A stretch of 64,000 nt of DNA from Chelonoidis abingdonii (GCF_003597395.2 NC_133778.1:16659566-16723565), one strand, 5' to 3'; numbered from the stretch's first letter, positions 11,965 to 22,256 are shown. A program made the numbers and translations. The notes: a model not told the origin generated them from the sequence alone.

Positions 11965-12205
11965 TGGTGAGGGCACGGAGGAAGAATGGTCCCATGGTTA
12001 AAGCATTACCCTCAGGCTTGGGAAACCTGGATTCAAGTCCCTGATCTTGCAGCCTTCCTGTGGGACCTTGACCAAGTCCCTTAGTCTCTCTGTGCTGTAG
12101 CTGAGGATAAAAACACTGCCCTGCTCCTGGGGGGCTGTGAGGATAAATAGATTGAAGAGTGTGCAGTGCTCAGATGCTGTGATAATGGGGCTAAATAAGT
12201 ATCTA
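11965..12205 (+). repeat. MIR-like SINE
   Basis: Shows the head (GGTCCCATGGTTAAAGCATT), CTGGATTCAAGTCCCTG as a decayed B-box region, TTAGTCTCTCTGTGCTGTAG, and GGCTGTGAGGATAAATAGAT. Confidence 0.8.
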
Positions 12206-12944
12206 ACATAGTCCTAAATCACCTGTGACGCTGGATTTGTATAATCAAACCTTACTGATGAGGTCTTGCCAGATCAAAGCTATCTCTCGGCCAGTTCCCG
12301 TTGAAGTCAATGGAAAAACTCTTCTTGACTTTAGAATAGACCCTATCTGGATCCCACTGAAGATGGAACAATACCTAAGTGTTCTCTCTGAACCCTCCCA
12401 TAAGGCAGGTGGTTTGGATAAAATGGAACCCAAATCCAAATCAATCCTGCCTTTAGTTTTGGAAAAGCAAATGCTGACTGGTGAGGTTTCTACAAAACTA
12501 AAATCATCTTTAATCTGTCCCTGATAGACACGACAAAACCTCTATCTGGTGCGCCCCTCCTTTCTCAGCTCCGCTGTGGTGGTCTGGATAAAACGGGATC
12601 TGGACCTGGGTTTTGCAAATACGCCATAAAATGGCCTGCTCTTCCCATTGCTTATTAAATTGCAACATGAAGGTCCCTTATGTTTTGCCTTTTCTCAGAC
12701 ACATCCATAGGATCCTGTGCTCTAGAGCAGGAGTAGGACTGTAGTCTCTGACTCGGGGCCATGGTTGGTCATTTATTTATTATAGGCATTTTGGCAGCAC
12801 CTGTTGGAATATTGAAGCACTAACGCAGTGGGCTTCACAGCACACCTAAGAGGGAAATGCCATTTCCATTCTTTAACTTCTATCTTCTCTGATTTATAAA
12901 GAGCTGCTAGTCACGGAGTCAGTGCCCATCCAGGGTTCTGGACA
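12206..12944. other. No gene; one partial palindromic repeat
   Basis: CCCGTTGAAGTCAATGGAAA at 12298-12317 is the core of the short palindromic family, with weak arms on either side. Nothing else is recognised. Confidence 0.4.
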
Positions 12945-13120
12945 CCTTTACAACATGTAAAATGCGCTCTCTTGGCCATTTTGCTATTGGGGAGGTGGAG
13001 GCACAAAGTGGCAAAGCTGCCCAGTGTCACACGGGAACTCTGTAGCAACGTTGTAAATAAAACCCCAGATTTACTGGTTTCCAGTCTAGGGCTTTAACAA
13101 CAAGACCATCCTTCCTCCCC
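12945..13120 (-). repeat. MIR-like SINE
   Basis: Minus-strand MIR: GAGGTGGAGGCACAAAGTGG, CAGTGTCACACGGGAACTCT, then CAGTCTAGGGCTTTAACAAC and AAGACCATCCTTCCTCCCC, the complement of the tRNA-like head. Confidence 0.75.
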
Positions 13121-13244
13121 TTTGGGGTTGGCTGTAAACCAGTCTGGGTTTTTGGTGGAATGGAAATGTACTGAGTTTAACTTTGGATCCCTGGCTGATC
13201 AAAAACTCCACCCTGCTCCAGTAGATGAACTTCATGTATCTCAT

Positions 13245-13500
13245 TTTCCTGTGGTAGGGCATTGGACTGGGAGTGAGAAGATCTGGGTTTGAGTCTGTGT
13301 GACCTGGGACAAGTCACTTCATCTCTCAGCACCTCTGCTTCTCTTCTGACCCTCTGTCCATCTCGTCTATTTAGATGGTAAGGGCCAGTCTTGATTTCAA
13401 AGGGAGTTAGGAACCTAAATACCTTTGTGGATCTGGGTCTAAGCTCTTTGGGGCAAGGGCTATTTCTCGCTATGAGTACACATGGTGCCTAACTCAGTGA
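13245..13500 (+). repeat. MIR-like SINE split by a palindromic insert
   Basis: Head GTGGTAGGGCATTGGACTGG, then GTCTGTGTGACCTGGGACAA and GTCACTTCATCTCTCAGC. The tail AAGCTCTTTGGGGCAAGGGC resumes at 13441, after a 58-base insertion flanked by TAA. Confidence 0.75.
13382..13439. mobile_element. Short palindromic element inserted in a MIR with TAA duplication
   Basis: Begins GGGCCAGTC and ends GGATCTGGGTC, inverted ends of the AGATCCTCAAAGG-type palindromes. TAA lies on both sides (13379-13381 and 13440-13442). Removing the element and one TAA restores the usual MIR tail order GGTAAGCTCTTTGGGG. The left arm is partly deleted. Confidence 0.7.
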
Positions 13501-14039
13501 GTCCCTGATCTTGGCTGGAGCCTCCATGGCACACTGGAATAGAAACAATTCATGGTAAATGTAGTTCTCAGAGATACTTTGGGTTAAATTTCTCCCCCAC
13601 TATTGGTTTTTGGTTTCATCCCACCTACCAAGACAAGGAGTACAGGTAAAGCACTGCAACTGAGGACTGCGTGAAGTAAGCTATTTCCTTTACTCTCCTG
13701 TGATTTGTATAGAACATTTTGACGTGTGCTTGGTAAGGCAGGTAGGGTTTTTTTGGACTCACTCATTTAATGAGCTGAGCAGCAGCTCTTAATTGCTGCC
13801 TCCATTGTTTAAATGATGTTCAGGGAAACTGTTAAATCAACCTTTGAGAGGCCGAAGGATGTCACTTCCTGTAAGCAGCCTGCCCCTCTCACTGCTTGCA
13901 CTGAATACGGGCCAGCCAAACCCGCTGTGTGCCTTCAGGAGTATATGTTACACCTGCACCAGCACTCTCTGAATCAGCACTGAACCACTGCTCCCTCATC
14001 TTGGGGCACAGTTCCACTCAGGGTGTCTGTCAAGCTTAG

Positions 14040-14170
14040 GTATTTATGTGGCCCTTATTACCACAGTATCAGAGCACCTCACAAGCTGTAACATGCTCAG
14101 GCAGAACAGGAACTCACACCCAAGTCCTGGCCAGGGAAGTACCATAACCAACAGACCATCCATCAGTCAG
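14040..14170 (-). repeat. Diverged MIR-like SINE fragment
   Basis: GTATCAGAGCACCTCACAAG followed by GAACTCACACCCAAGTCCTG and ACCAACAGACCATCCATC reads as the complement of a MIR tail-to-head order. Confidence 0.5.
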
Positions 14171-14618
14171 AGGAGATGTAAAGCTGATACAATGAGGGTT
14201 TGTGGCACTTATGCTCACAAGAGTCGAGGTGCTGTCCCTGGGGTCCTAGCCAAACGCCAGCTTGGGGAAGTATATTTTTCTACTTAACCCCCCTCCACCC
14301 CACTCTAGTTTTACCTGTGTACACTTTATTTAGCATTCTGCCCTAAACTAGTGCATAACAACACTATACACTAATTAACAGCTGTTGTGTTCCACCTCAG
14401 AAGGTTCTCCATTCAGTGGGGGGCTAAGTGGTTGCTGTATTTTGTATGATATGTAAGATGCTTCAGGATCTTTGTGCCCAAAAGGCATAGATGGCCTATT
14501 TCAGGTATCGAAGTTGGGATACCTGGAAGGAGCCCAATTTTCAGAGCACCCCTCTCCCTCAAGAGGCCTCTTTAAAGTGACTCAAGTAGGGCACCCAAAA
14601 ATCACTAGCCACATTTGA

Positions 14619-14793
14619 GTATCAGAGAGGTAGCGGTGTTAGTCTGGATCTGTAAAAAGCAACAAAGAGTCCTGTGGGACCTTATAGACTGACTAAGACT
14701 TATTGGAGCATGAGCTTTTGTGGGTGAATACCACTCACGAAAGCTTATGCTCCAATAGACCTGTTAGTCTATAAGATCCCACAGGACTCTTTG
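14619..14793. mobile_element. Foldback insert with 14-bp target duplication
   Basis: CTAGCCACATTTGA (14605-14618) and CTAGCCACATCTGA (14794-14807) flank the insert. It starts with TATCAGAGAGGTAGCGGTGT TAGTCTGG, a widespread sauropsid repeat head. Inside, 14663-14721 is the inverted copy of 14735-14793, about 59 bases with few mismatches. The long duplication suggests target-primed reverse transcription, and the inverted half resembles a twin-primed or snap-back product. No coding sequence. Confidence 0.8.
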
Positions 14794-14807
14794 CTAGCCA
14801 CATCTGA

Positions 14808-15539
14808 AAAGCTTGGCCACACATGCACAGCTTATTCTTGCTCCTTTCCATACAAGAGAGTATATTTCCCATGGAGCCCTCTAGATTTCAGAGACTTCAA
14901 TGGAGCAGTGAGAATTTACTTCAACTGACAATCTTCCCCCCACCAAGTCTCTTGCTCAACCAAGCTAGGAGTGCTCCAGACACAGCCAGTCCTCCCTCTT
15001 CTCCCTGGAAAGGAGTGCTGCTCATGCTGCTTCACCTTTGTCTTACTCAGGAGTGGTGTTGACAAGCTTTGAAAAAAATCCTTGCCAGTTCTCAGATAGG
15101 GATTTATTGTGTGTGTGTGTGTCATCATGGGTGAGAAATATCCCTGCAATTAAAAACAACCCATCCCTAGCTGAACAGCCGTGTTTTATAAATCACGCAT
15201 CTCTGATCTCACAGCCAGCCTTTGCTCCCAGCCCCAGTCCACAGATGGCTGTATCTGTGAGGACTGAGTGACCAATGTCAATAGATTGTATGTTACATTC
15301 ATGATAGGGGGCAAACCACATGAGGCCAGATCCTCCGCTCATTAAATTGGTGTTGACAACAAACAGACATCGATGGCAGCAGAGCAGGGCTGATCCACGC
15401 TAGCTGATGATCTAGCCCCCTGTTTCTGCAAAGTGGCAGCTACTTCTGGAGCAATCTCCCTTCAAATAACTTCTCCTGTTGCTCTAAGTATATTTACTGT
15501 GCAATGCTCTTTCTAAATGTTTTCATATCATTAGAGCTT
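14808..15539. other. No gene; TG microsatellite
   Basis: A (TG)n run is at 15109-15122. I recognise nothing else here. Confidence 0.45.
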
Positions 15540-15905
15540 GAGCTTGTGTGTGCACTTTGCTACCTCACAGTCCCTGCCCCTGTTTGTTTTGTTCTTGTCC
15601 TGCCTTTCATTTTGTTTTTACTGGTCTTCTGCCCACTCTCATTTCTCTTATGTCTGTCGGAAGTTGGGGGGGGGGGGGTCCATATTTTTGGTCTGTCCTT
15701 TGTTTTGCCTGCTTTTGTGATGCTGCCTCCTTTGAGCTTGGCTGCTCCTGCCACTGCTGCCTCCCTAGACTTTATTGTGGCTTCCGCAGGGCTTTATCTG
15801 CTTGTCTTTCTTGTGTTGCAAAATTTCTCTCTTTTGTTGCTGCATCTTTCCCTGGATCCAGTCATTTTAGTTGGAGTCCCTCTGTGTCTGCACCTGCTTC
15901 CCCTA
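15540..15905. repeat. Pyrimidine-rich tract with a G13 run
   Basis: T/C-rich low-complexity DNA with 13 consecutive G at 15666-15678. It keeps a 222-codon frame open (15504-16172). That frame encodes only Leu/Phe/Val/Pro-rich low-complexity residues and is open in more than one frame, so I do not call it a gene. Confidence 0.55.
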
Positions 15906-15926
15906 GAATTTGGGCCTGGTTGGTGT

Positions 15927-16083
15927 CTCCCAGGCCACCCGGGGGGTGGGGCAATTTGCCCCAGGCCCCACAGGGGCCCCGACGAGAATATAGTATTCTA
16001 TAGCATTGTAACTTTTTTTTATGGAAAGGGCCCCCAAAATTGCTTTGCCTCAGGCCCCCTCAATCTTCTCCCAAAGATTCCTG
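15927..16083. repeat. GC-rich interspersed repeat fragment
   Basis: Two related blocks in direct orientation, CAATTTGCCCCAGGCCCC near 15951 and AAATTGCTTTGCCTCAGGCC near 16037, separated by an AT-rich piece with TATAGTATTCTATAG. It looks like a fragment of a dispersed repeat, family not determined. Confidence 0.4.
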
Positions 16084-16450
16084 GGGCTGCTGCTAGCTGC
16101 ACTTTGGTTCAGGGCTTTTCTGGTTGTCAGCCGTGTCACTCAAGCCTTTCCTCCTGCTTGCTGTTCTCCTAAGGTTGTTCTGCCTAGTGGAGTCTGTTTG
16201 CACTGCTGAGCTTCCAGGCCATTCCCACAGGCCTGAGATTGCAGCTGGGGGATGCAGTTTCACCTTTGTGGGTGTGTTACGCTTGGCATCGCTCTGGTAC
16301 TGGTAGGTGTCACAGCTTTCTTCAGGTTCAGTCATGTCCAAGACAGGATACAGCTCCCTAGGACAGGTCAGCCCATGTAACTGACTGTACCCCATAAACG
16401 GTGAACACAATCTGGCGATTAGGGGTTTTAAAAAACCCCATCAGGGCTCT

Positions 16451-16531
16451 GGGGCAGATCCTCAGGTGGTGTAAATGGACATAGCTTCATTGTGGACCTA
16501 CGACTGCTCACACTGTCTGAGGATCTGCCCC
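16451..16531. repeat. Short palindromic repeat, AGATCCTCAG-arm type
   Basis: GGGGCAGATCCTCAGG at the left pairs with CTGAGGATCTGCCCC at the right. TCT occurs just outside both ends, compatible with a 3-bp duplication. Confidence 0.75.
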
Positions 16532-16794
16532 TCTGTGTTTAGGGTTAAACCCCCACATCTGACTGCTATTCCCTGAATCCATTTCTCAGAATTAAGGCTG
16601 GAATAAAAGTGATTTAAAAAAAAAATCCCCTACATGACCAACCACAATCTTACCTACGTGTTTGCTAATGCTATCATACTACAGCCAGTAAGAGACCACT
16701 GCCTCAAATGCTCAGTTCCGGTGGTTAGCCAATAGCCAGCTTCCACAGCCAATACGTTCATTAGATTCCTTTTCCCAAGGGCTGGACAATTCTT

Positions 16795-16925
16795 TCTTAC
16801 TTCGCCTGTAAGCTCACTGAGGGAGGGACAGTATTTCTGTTCTTTCTTTGTACAGTGCCTAGCACAATGGGCTCCTGGTCCATGACTGGGTCTTCAGCAG
16901 TACCTCAGTACTGATAAATAGCCAC
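16795..16925 (+). repeat. 3' part of a MIR-like SINE
   Basis: Contains CCTGTAAGCTCACTGAGGGA, GTACAGTGCCTAGCACAATG and CCTGGTCCATGACTGGGTCT, the conserved tail shared with other copies in this window. Confidence 0.7.
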
Positions 16926-17156
16926 AATCCCTTCTTGATGCAGTTGTTTTCACCTAATCATCCTGCTTCGGATGGGTTCCTAAATTTCATCATCTAAATT
17001 TCTTTTCGCGCATCCTCAATCCTCCTGCCATGATCTACAGCCACCAAAGTAGTTTCTTGGGACTTCTCATTTTAACCAAGGCTGCTGTTCCTTCTCATCC
17101 TGAAGGAGTCCACCCATGCCTCTGTGGAAGCTGCTGTTGAAAACCACACAACGCAG

Positions 17157-17185
17157 GGCTTGGCTACACTTGTGAGTTAGAGCGC
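17157..17185 (+). repeat. Harbinger left terminal inverted repeat
   Basis: GGCTTGGCTACACTTGTGAG, then TTAGAGCGC. It aligns with the reverse complement of the right end with a few mismatches and a two-base loss in the terminal G run. Confidence 0.85.
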
Positions 17186-17557
17186 ATTAAAGCAGCCCCA
17201 GGCGCCCTAACTCATGATGCGTCCACACTGGCAAGGCACGTAGAGCGCTCTGACTCCGTGGTTGGAGTGCCCCTCGAAATCCACCTCCATGAGAAGCATA
17301 AAGCTTGCTGCACCCCGGCTGGAGCACCGTGGAGCCAGTGTGGATGCCCTGGTCTGTTAATGCGCTCTGATTGGCCTCTAGAAGTGTCCCACAATGCCTG
17401 TTCTAGCCACTCTGGTCATCACTTTGAACTCTACTGCCCTGCCCTCAGGTGACCAACTGTCAGACCTGCCTTTCAAATTCTCTGGGAATTTTGAAAATCC
17501 CCTTCCTGTTTGCTCTGCAAGGCATGGAGTGCTCTCAGCGCATCTTTCCAGGTGACC

Positions 17558-19276
17558 ATGCTTCCACGCGCCAATCGATCCCCAGTATGGAGCAATGGCG
17601 AGGTGCTGGACCTCATCAGTGGTTGGGAGGAGGAAGCTGTCCAGTCCCAGCTGCACTCCAGCCGTAGGAATTACGATACCTTTGGGCAGATATCAAGGGA
17701 CATGATGGAAAGGGGCCATGACCGGGACGCATGGCAGTGCAGGGTTAAAGTGAAAGAGCTGCTGAATGCCTACCGCAAAGCCCGTGAGGCAAACCGCTGC
17801 TCTTGTGCTGCCCCCATGCCCTGCTGTTCCTATGAAGAGCTGGACACGATACTTGGGAGTGACCCCATGTCCACTCCAAAGACCACATAGACACTTCAGA
17901 GCCCAGTTCAACAAGGCAGGAGGAGGAGGAAAGCAGGAGCAAGGGTGCTGAGGAGGAGGGGGACAGACCAGCATCCCTAGATGCATGCAGCCAGGAGCAT
18001 TTTTCAAGCCATGAGGAAAGTAGTCAGTCACAGCGGACGGTGCTTGGGAAAGAACAAACAGCAGAGGAGATGTCTGGTAAGTGGCTTTTATTTGGGGAAG
18101 GTCATTGTTCAGTGCAGGCTCCTGGGGTGAGGAGGGTTGCAGAAAGAAGGCTGCGTGCATGCCTCAGTGCGGAATAGGGCATTCATGTGCGCTCTCACAT
18201 TGTGGTAATCGGCCTCAGTGATCTCTTCAGAGGTCTCATGCAGAAGAAGGGCAATCCGCTTGCACAGGTTCCTTGGGAGAGCTCTTTGTGCTCCTGGTCC
18301 CATTAAGGCTAACATGTCTGCACCACTGTGCCATGAGGGGCAGGGGGACCATTGTGGCATATGTGGCACAAGGGCCAGGGCAGAAGCCACATTGTAGTAG
18401 AAGACCTTCCCTTGCTTCCCAGGTCACCCTCAGTAGCGAGATATCTTCCAGGACGAACTCACCCTGTGGAAAATGTGGGGACAGTGTTCAGTATAGGGGC
18501 CCCCTGCAGCTGTTGGCTCTCCCCAAGGCACAGAACCCCAGTACGGCCCTGAAACAATCAGTCCCCCTCGCCCTGTGCTTACTCACCATTTTGGGGCTCC
18601 TGTGGGTTATGTGGGCTCACTTTGGGATGGGCAATTTCTGCTATTGTGAACACTGTGCTTGTCTTTAAGTACAGCCAAATCATTGCTCTGTCTGGTGTGA
18701 ACAATGCTGCCTCTGTTAAGTGTTGCATTTTGGCTTTACAGATGCAACCTTGTTATCCCAGCTGTCCTTGTTATCACCGGCCGAAAGACTCCAAGAATCA
18801 GGAAGTGGCTGTGCAGAAGCAAAGAGGACCTGCTGCATCCCTTATTGAAAATCAAAAAGTACAGGAATGGCGGCATAATGAAAGGAGGGTCCGTCAGCAG
18901 AATGCGGATTGCTGGCACCAAAGCATGGAGCGGCGCCTAAGTATCGTGGAGCACCAAGCAGACTCGATACAGGTTCTCATAGCAATGCAGGTGGAGCACT
19001 TCTGCGCCCATTCTCCCTGCAGCCTTTGTCCCAAAACTCTTTCCCTTGTGCCCCATGTCGCCGCCAACCCACTTTCCACAACATCCGGGTTCTTATCACC
19101 ACCAGCTGCTTGCAACACCTGTAGCTTCACCACCCAGCCCTGCAAACTACGACCCTTACTCACTACACTCAACCCCCATCACCATGCATTTTAGCCAGCT
19201 GGAAGTGCAGCCTTCATTGCAGGGCACTCCAGACAGGAAGGCTGAGTATGATAACAGGACATATGCAAATCTGTGA
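17558..19276 (+). pseudogene. Harbinger Myb/trihelix-like protein gene, two exons, frameshifted
   Basis: In Harbinger elements this second protein binds DNA and helps carry the transposase into the nucleus and to the element ends. Exon 1 (17558-18076) starts at the ATG giving MLPRANRSPVW. Residues 11-80 fit a Myb/SANT trihelix: W11, W23, then GQISRDMMERGHDRDAWQCR followed by VKVKELLNAYRKARE. A TAG at 17888-17890 follows a one-base loss, since the acidic Ser/Glu-rich tail (TSEPSSTRQEEEE) continues in another frame to a GTAAGT donor. Exon 2 (18742-19276) resumes with LLSQLSLLSPAERLQES, then a charged segment (QEWRHNERRVRQQN), a Pro/Ser-rich segment (LQPLSQNSFPCAP) and the end GTPDRKAEYDNRTYANL. 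These lie in different frames, so exon 2 has at least three frameshifts. It converges on the transposase gene. Identity is confident; function is lost. Confidence 0.85.
18077..18741 (+). other. Intron of the Harbinger Myb-like gene
   Basis: Begins GTAAGTGG at 18077 and ends TTTTGGCTTTACAG at 18741. Joining across it keeps the reading phase (a codon split after its first base), and the acidic tail runs into DATLLSQ. An antisense open frame (18109-18390, minus) lies inside. Confidence 0.8.
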
Positions 19277-19367
19277 TTGTCCCGTTCCCCACCCCACCCC
19301 CTTCGTTCGTCCCAAACAGCACAGATGTGTCATACCCTTTCTGTTTCCCAAGCAGTTGTTTCTTTTC

Positions 19368-19393
19368 AATAAATTAATTTTATTTTCAATAAA
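19368..19393. terminator. Back-to-back polyadenylation signals of the two Harbinger genes
   Basis: AATAAA on the plus strand at 19368-19373 and 19388-19393 lies about 90-110 bases past the Myb-like stop. AATAAA on the minus strand at 19379-19384 lies about 150 bases past the transposase stop. The signals interleave within 26 bases. Confidence 0.75.
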
Positions 19394-19533
19394 TGAATTT
19401 TTTGGCTTTGAAAACATTCTTTAATACTGCATTAAGTAAAAGAGACCATTGCCCAGGAAAGCAACACGCAGTGCAAGTCAGTGCATCATATGTAGCAAAC
19501 ACAGATTCCTGCTAACATTGGAACCATTGCACT

Positions 19534-20790
19534 TCACTCCTGTACAGGGCACCAAACATTACTGGTGCTTTCAGCCTCAAATTGCCCCCTCAAGGCATCC
19601 CTAATCCTTGCAGCCATGTGCTGAGCCCTTCTAATAGCCCTGCTCTCTGGCTGTTCAAATTCAGCCTCCAGGTGTTGAACCTCCAAGTTCCATGCCTGAC
19701 TGACTCTTTCACCCTTCCCTTCACAAATGTTATGGAGGGTACAGCATGCAGATATGACCATGGGGATGTTATCAGCCAAGTCCAGCTTCCTGTACAAACA
19801 GCACCAGCAGCCCTTTAAATGACCAAAAGCACATTCCACAGTCATTGGAATCAGCCTGCTGTTGAACTGCTCCTTGCTGCTGTCAAGGTTCCCTGTGTAG
19901 GATTTCATGAGCCATGGCATTAAAGGGTAAGCGGGGTCTCCAAGGATCACAATGGGCATTTCAATTTCCCCTACGGTGATCTTCTGGTCTGGGAGGAAAG
20001 TCCCAGTCTGCAGCTTCCTGAACAGGCCAGTGTTCCAAAAGATGTGTGCGTCATTCACCTTTCCAGACCAGCTTGCGTTAAGGTCAATGAAATGCCCACG
20101 GTGATCCTCAAGCGCCTGGAGAACCATAGAGAAATACCCCTTCTGATTTATGTACTTGGAGGCTAGGTGGGCTGGTGCCAGAATTGCAATATGTGTGCCA
20201 TCTATCACCCCTCCGCAGTTAGGGAAACCTATTTGTGCAAAGCCAGCCAAAATGTTGTGCACGTTACCCAGAGTCACGGTTCTTCTTAGCAGGATGCGAT
20301 TAATGGCCCTGCAAACTTATATCAACACGATTCCAATGGTTGACTTTCCCACTCCAAACTGGTTAGCGACCGATTGGTAGCTGTCTAGAGTTGCCAACTT
20401 TGAGATTGCAATAGCCATCTGCTTCTCCATCAGCAGGGCAGCTCTCAGTCTCGTGTACTTGTGCCGCAGGGTGGGGGTGAGCTCAGCACACAGTCCCACA
20501 AAAGTGGTTTTCCTCATCCAAAAGTTCTGCAGCCACTGCTCGTCATCCCAGACTTGCAAGATGATGTGATCCCACCACTCAGTGCTTGGTTCCCGATCCC
20601 AAAAGCAGCGTTCCACTGCGGTGAGCATGTCTGTGAATGCCACAAGCGGTCTCATGTCATGTGCGTTATGCAAGTCAACATTATCGTCGGACTCCTCACT
20701 GTCAGTTTGTAGCTTAAGGAGTAACTCGACTGTAATTCGTGACATGCTGGCGAGGCCCATCAGCATATTCCTCAGCAGTTTGGGCTCCAT
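19534..20790 (-). pseudogene. Harbinger transposase (DDE_Tnp_4/HARBI1-like), one in-frame stop
   Basis: This enzyme cuts and joins the element's ends. Starting at the ATG (20788-20790, MEPKLLRNMLMG), the frame is 419 codons including its final stop. That is somewhat longer than HARBI1 (about 350 residues). Residues about 71-157 carry Trp-rich and helix-turn-helix sequence (SYQSVANQFGVGKSTIG). The DDE core follows: D197 in GVIDGTHI, D285 in LGDPAYPLMPW and E319 in VECAFGHLKG. The acidic residues needed for catalysis are all present. Codon 158 (20317-20319) is TAA in the same frame and is the only break seen, because the frame continues through VCRAINRILLRRTVTLGNV. A splice acceptor just before the ATG suggests a 5' noncoding exon. 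It is convergent with the Myb-like gene. Family identity is very likely; the element cannot make full-length protein unless the stop is read through. Confidence 0.92.
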
Positions 20791-20798
20791 TCCCGCAG

Positions 20799-20815
20799 AC
20801 TGAAAGGGAAGACAG
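20799..20815 (-). other. Likely splice acceptor upstream of the transposase ATG
   Basis: On the minus strand the pyrimidine-rich GTCTTCCCTTTCAG ends at 20800, 10 bases before the ATG. This implies a 5' untranslated exon between here and the right end of the element. The donor is not identified. Confidence 0.5.
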
Positions 20816-21122
20816 AGCGTGCAGTACAAAAAACACTGAAAGAAGGTGCCAAAAGTGGATGGAAGCACAGGGATTGCTGGGATGCAAAGTGATGCATCAC
20901 GGGGCATTGGGACAGGACCCAGGATGCCCCTCCCCACCTTCCCACAAGCCACAGTGCCAGAATGGGAAGAGGTGCTCTGTGGGATAGCTGCCCATAATGC
21001 ACTGCTCCCAATGCCACTGCAAGTGCTGCAAATGTGGCCACACCAGTGTGCTTGCAGCTGACAGTGTGAACACATGGCAGCACTTTCCCTGCTGCCATCT
21101 CCGAGGGCTGGTTTAACTCCTG

Positions 21123-21154
21123 GCGCTATAAATCTGCAAGTGTAGTCATGCCCC
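21123..21154 (-). repeat. Harbinger right terminal inverted repeat
   Basis: Read on the minus strand: GGGGCATGACTACACTTGCA, then GATTTATAGCGC. It pairs with 17157-17185, and CAG follows directly outside. Confidence 0.85.
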
Positions 21155-21157
21155 CAG

Positions 21158-22184
21158 TCTCACGAATAATTTATCACTTTGGTTTCTGCTTGGCTTCCTG
21201 CTGTTCTTTCCACTCCTCCAATCTCTCTCTCCCAGTGCCCTCATCTTCTTCACAATGCAGGATTGGGAGCAAGAACCAGTTTCATTTCATTGCCTGTCTT
21301 GGACACAGTGTATATGAAGCACTGTTGTACCAGTATAGACTTCAGGCAGCGCTATAATGCCCCCTGAAAGGAATACAAGTTACCAACTTTCAAATCATTA
21401 GAGAGATTCTTAACCCCACCAGATGTCTTGTTTCACCTCAGTCAGGTGATGCCAGCCTTCCTCCATCCCTCCACTAGTTCATAATCCATTATCTACATTT
21501 AATGCCTTTTGAACGTCCTGCTGATATGCCTGGTGACAAAACAATGACCAGATGTGAACTTTCTTCTGTCACTGATAACCATTCCTATTGCTAGTGCTGG
21601 TCAGGAAAAAAAAACGGAAAACAGTTTTCATGAACATTTTTCAAAATGTTGAAGTTGTTTTCATTCTGCCAGCTTCAAAAAGGAGCCATCTTTTTTTGTT
21701 TGTTCAAACTGAAAAAAAAGTCACTGGAAACTTTGTCTTTGAAAATGTTCATTTTTAATCTTCTCAGTTTCCTTTTCTCCCCCTCTATTTTCATTTCTTC
21801 AGTCTTTCAGTTTAACTATTTTTTGTCCTTTTCTTCATTTTGCCACTGAAAAATAAGGAAGGCATGGGGGAAGAGAAAAAAGAGAAAGGAGGGCAGAGAA
21901 GAAAAAAAATTAAAAGGAGCTTCACCTAGATCCCCCACCCCACCCCACACACACACTTCCAGTTTCAAAAAAGGGAACCTTTTTGAAAAAAAGATACCCC
22001 CTTTTCAAAATCAGAAATTTTCATAATGTACTTTTAGATCAAAAAAATGTGACAATATTTTGATCTATTGCCCATCTCCAGAGGTACTGAAAAAGATGCA
22101 GAGGGTTGAGTTCAAGCAGAGGACGCTGTTGACACTCCATCGAGTTGATTCTTCCTGCACAGGATGCAAGATCGGGTCCATCTT
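21158..22184. repeat. Mostly AT-rich GAAA/TTTC sequence
   Basis: 21600-22075 is rich in TTTTCA/TGAAAA words, resembling the AT-rich inverted-repeat elements at 2821 and 43560. Clear paired ends are not seen, and the assignment is uncertain. The rest shows nothing. Confidence 0.35.
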
Positions 22185-22256
22185 GCCTGATTCTCAGCTG
22201 ATATAAATTGCCCCCAGTTGAGTTATAACAATCTACGCTAGTTGAGGAGCTGGCCT
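22185..22256. repeat. Short palindromic repeat, diverged
   Basis: GCCTGATTCTCAGCTGATAT pairs with CTAGTTGAGGAGCTGGCC. It belongs to the AGATCCTCAGCTGGTGTAAA type. Confidence 0.55.

Larger units (their letters stand above)
17157..21154. mobile_element. PIF/Harbinger DNA transposon, nearly complete
   Basis: A roughly 4.0 kb element bounded by inverted ends and by CAG on both sides (17154-17156 and 21155-21157), matching the 3-bp CWG-type targets known for some vertebrate Harbingers. It has the two-gene organisation of the superfamily: a Myb/trihelix-like gene on the plus strand and a DDE transposase on the minus strand, convergent. The transposase frame has one stop and the Myb-like gene has several frameshifts, so this copy is probably dead but not very old. 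It is the only element here with long recognisable transposase coding sequence. Confidence 0.93.

Noticed and set aside
15504..16172. 222-codon plus-strand open frame, one of the longest in the window
   Set aside because: Low-complexity translation of a pyrimidine-rich tract and a repeat. It is open in several frames at once and has no domain.
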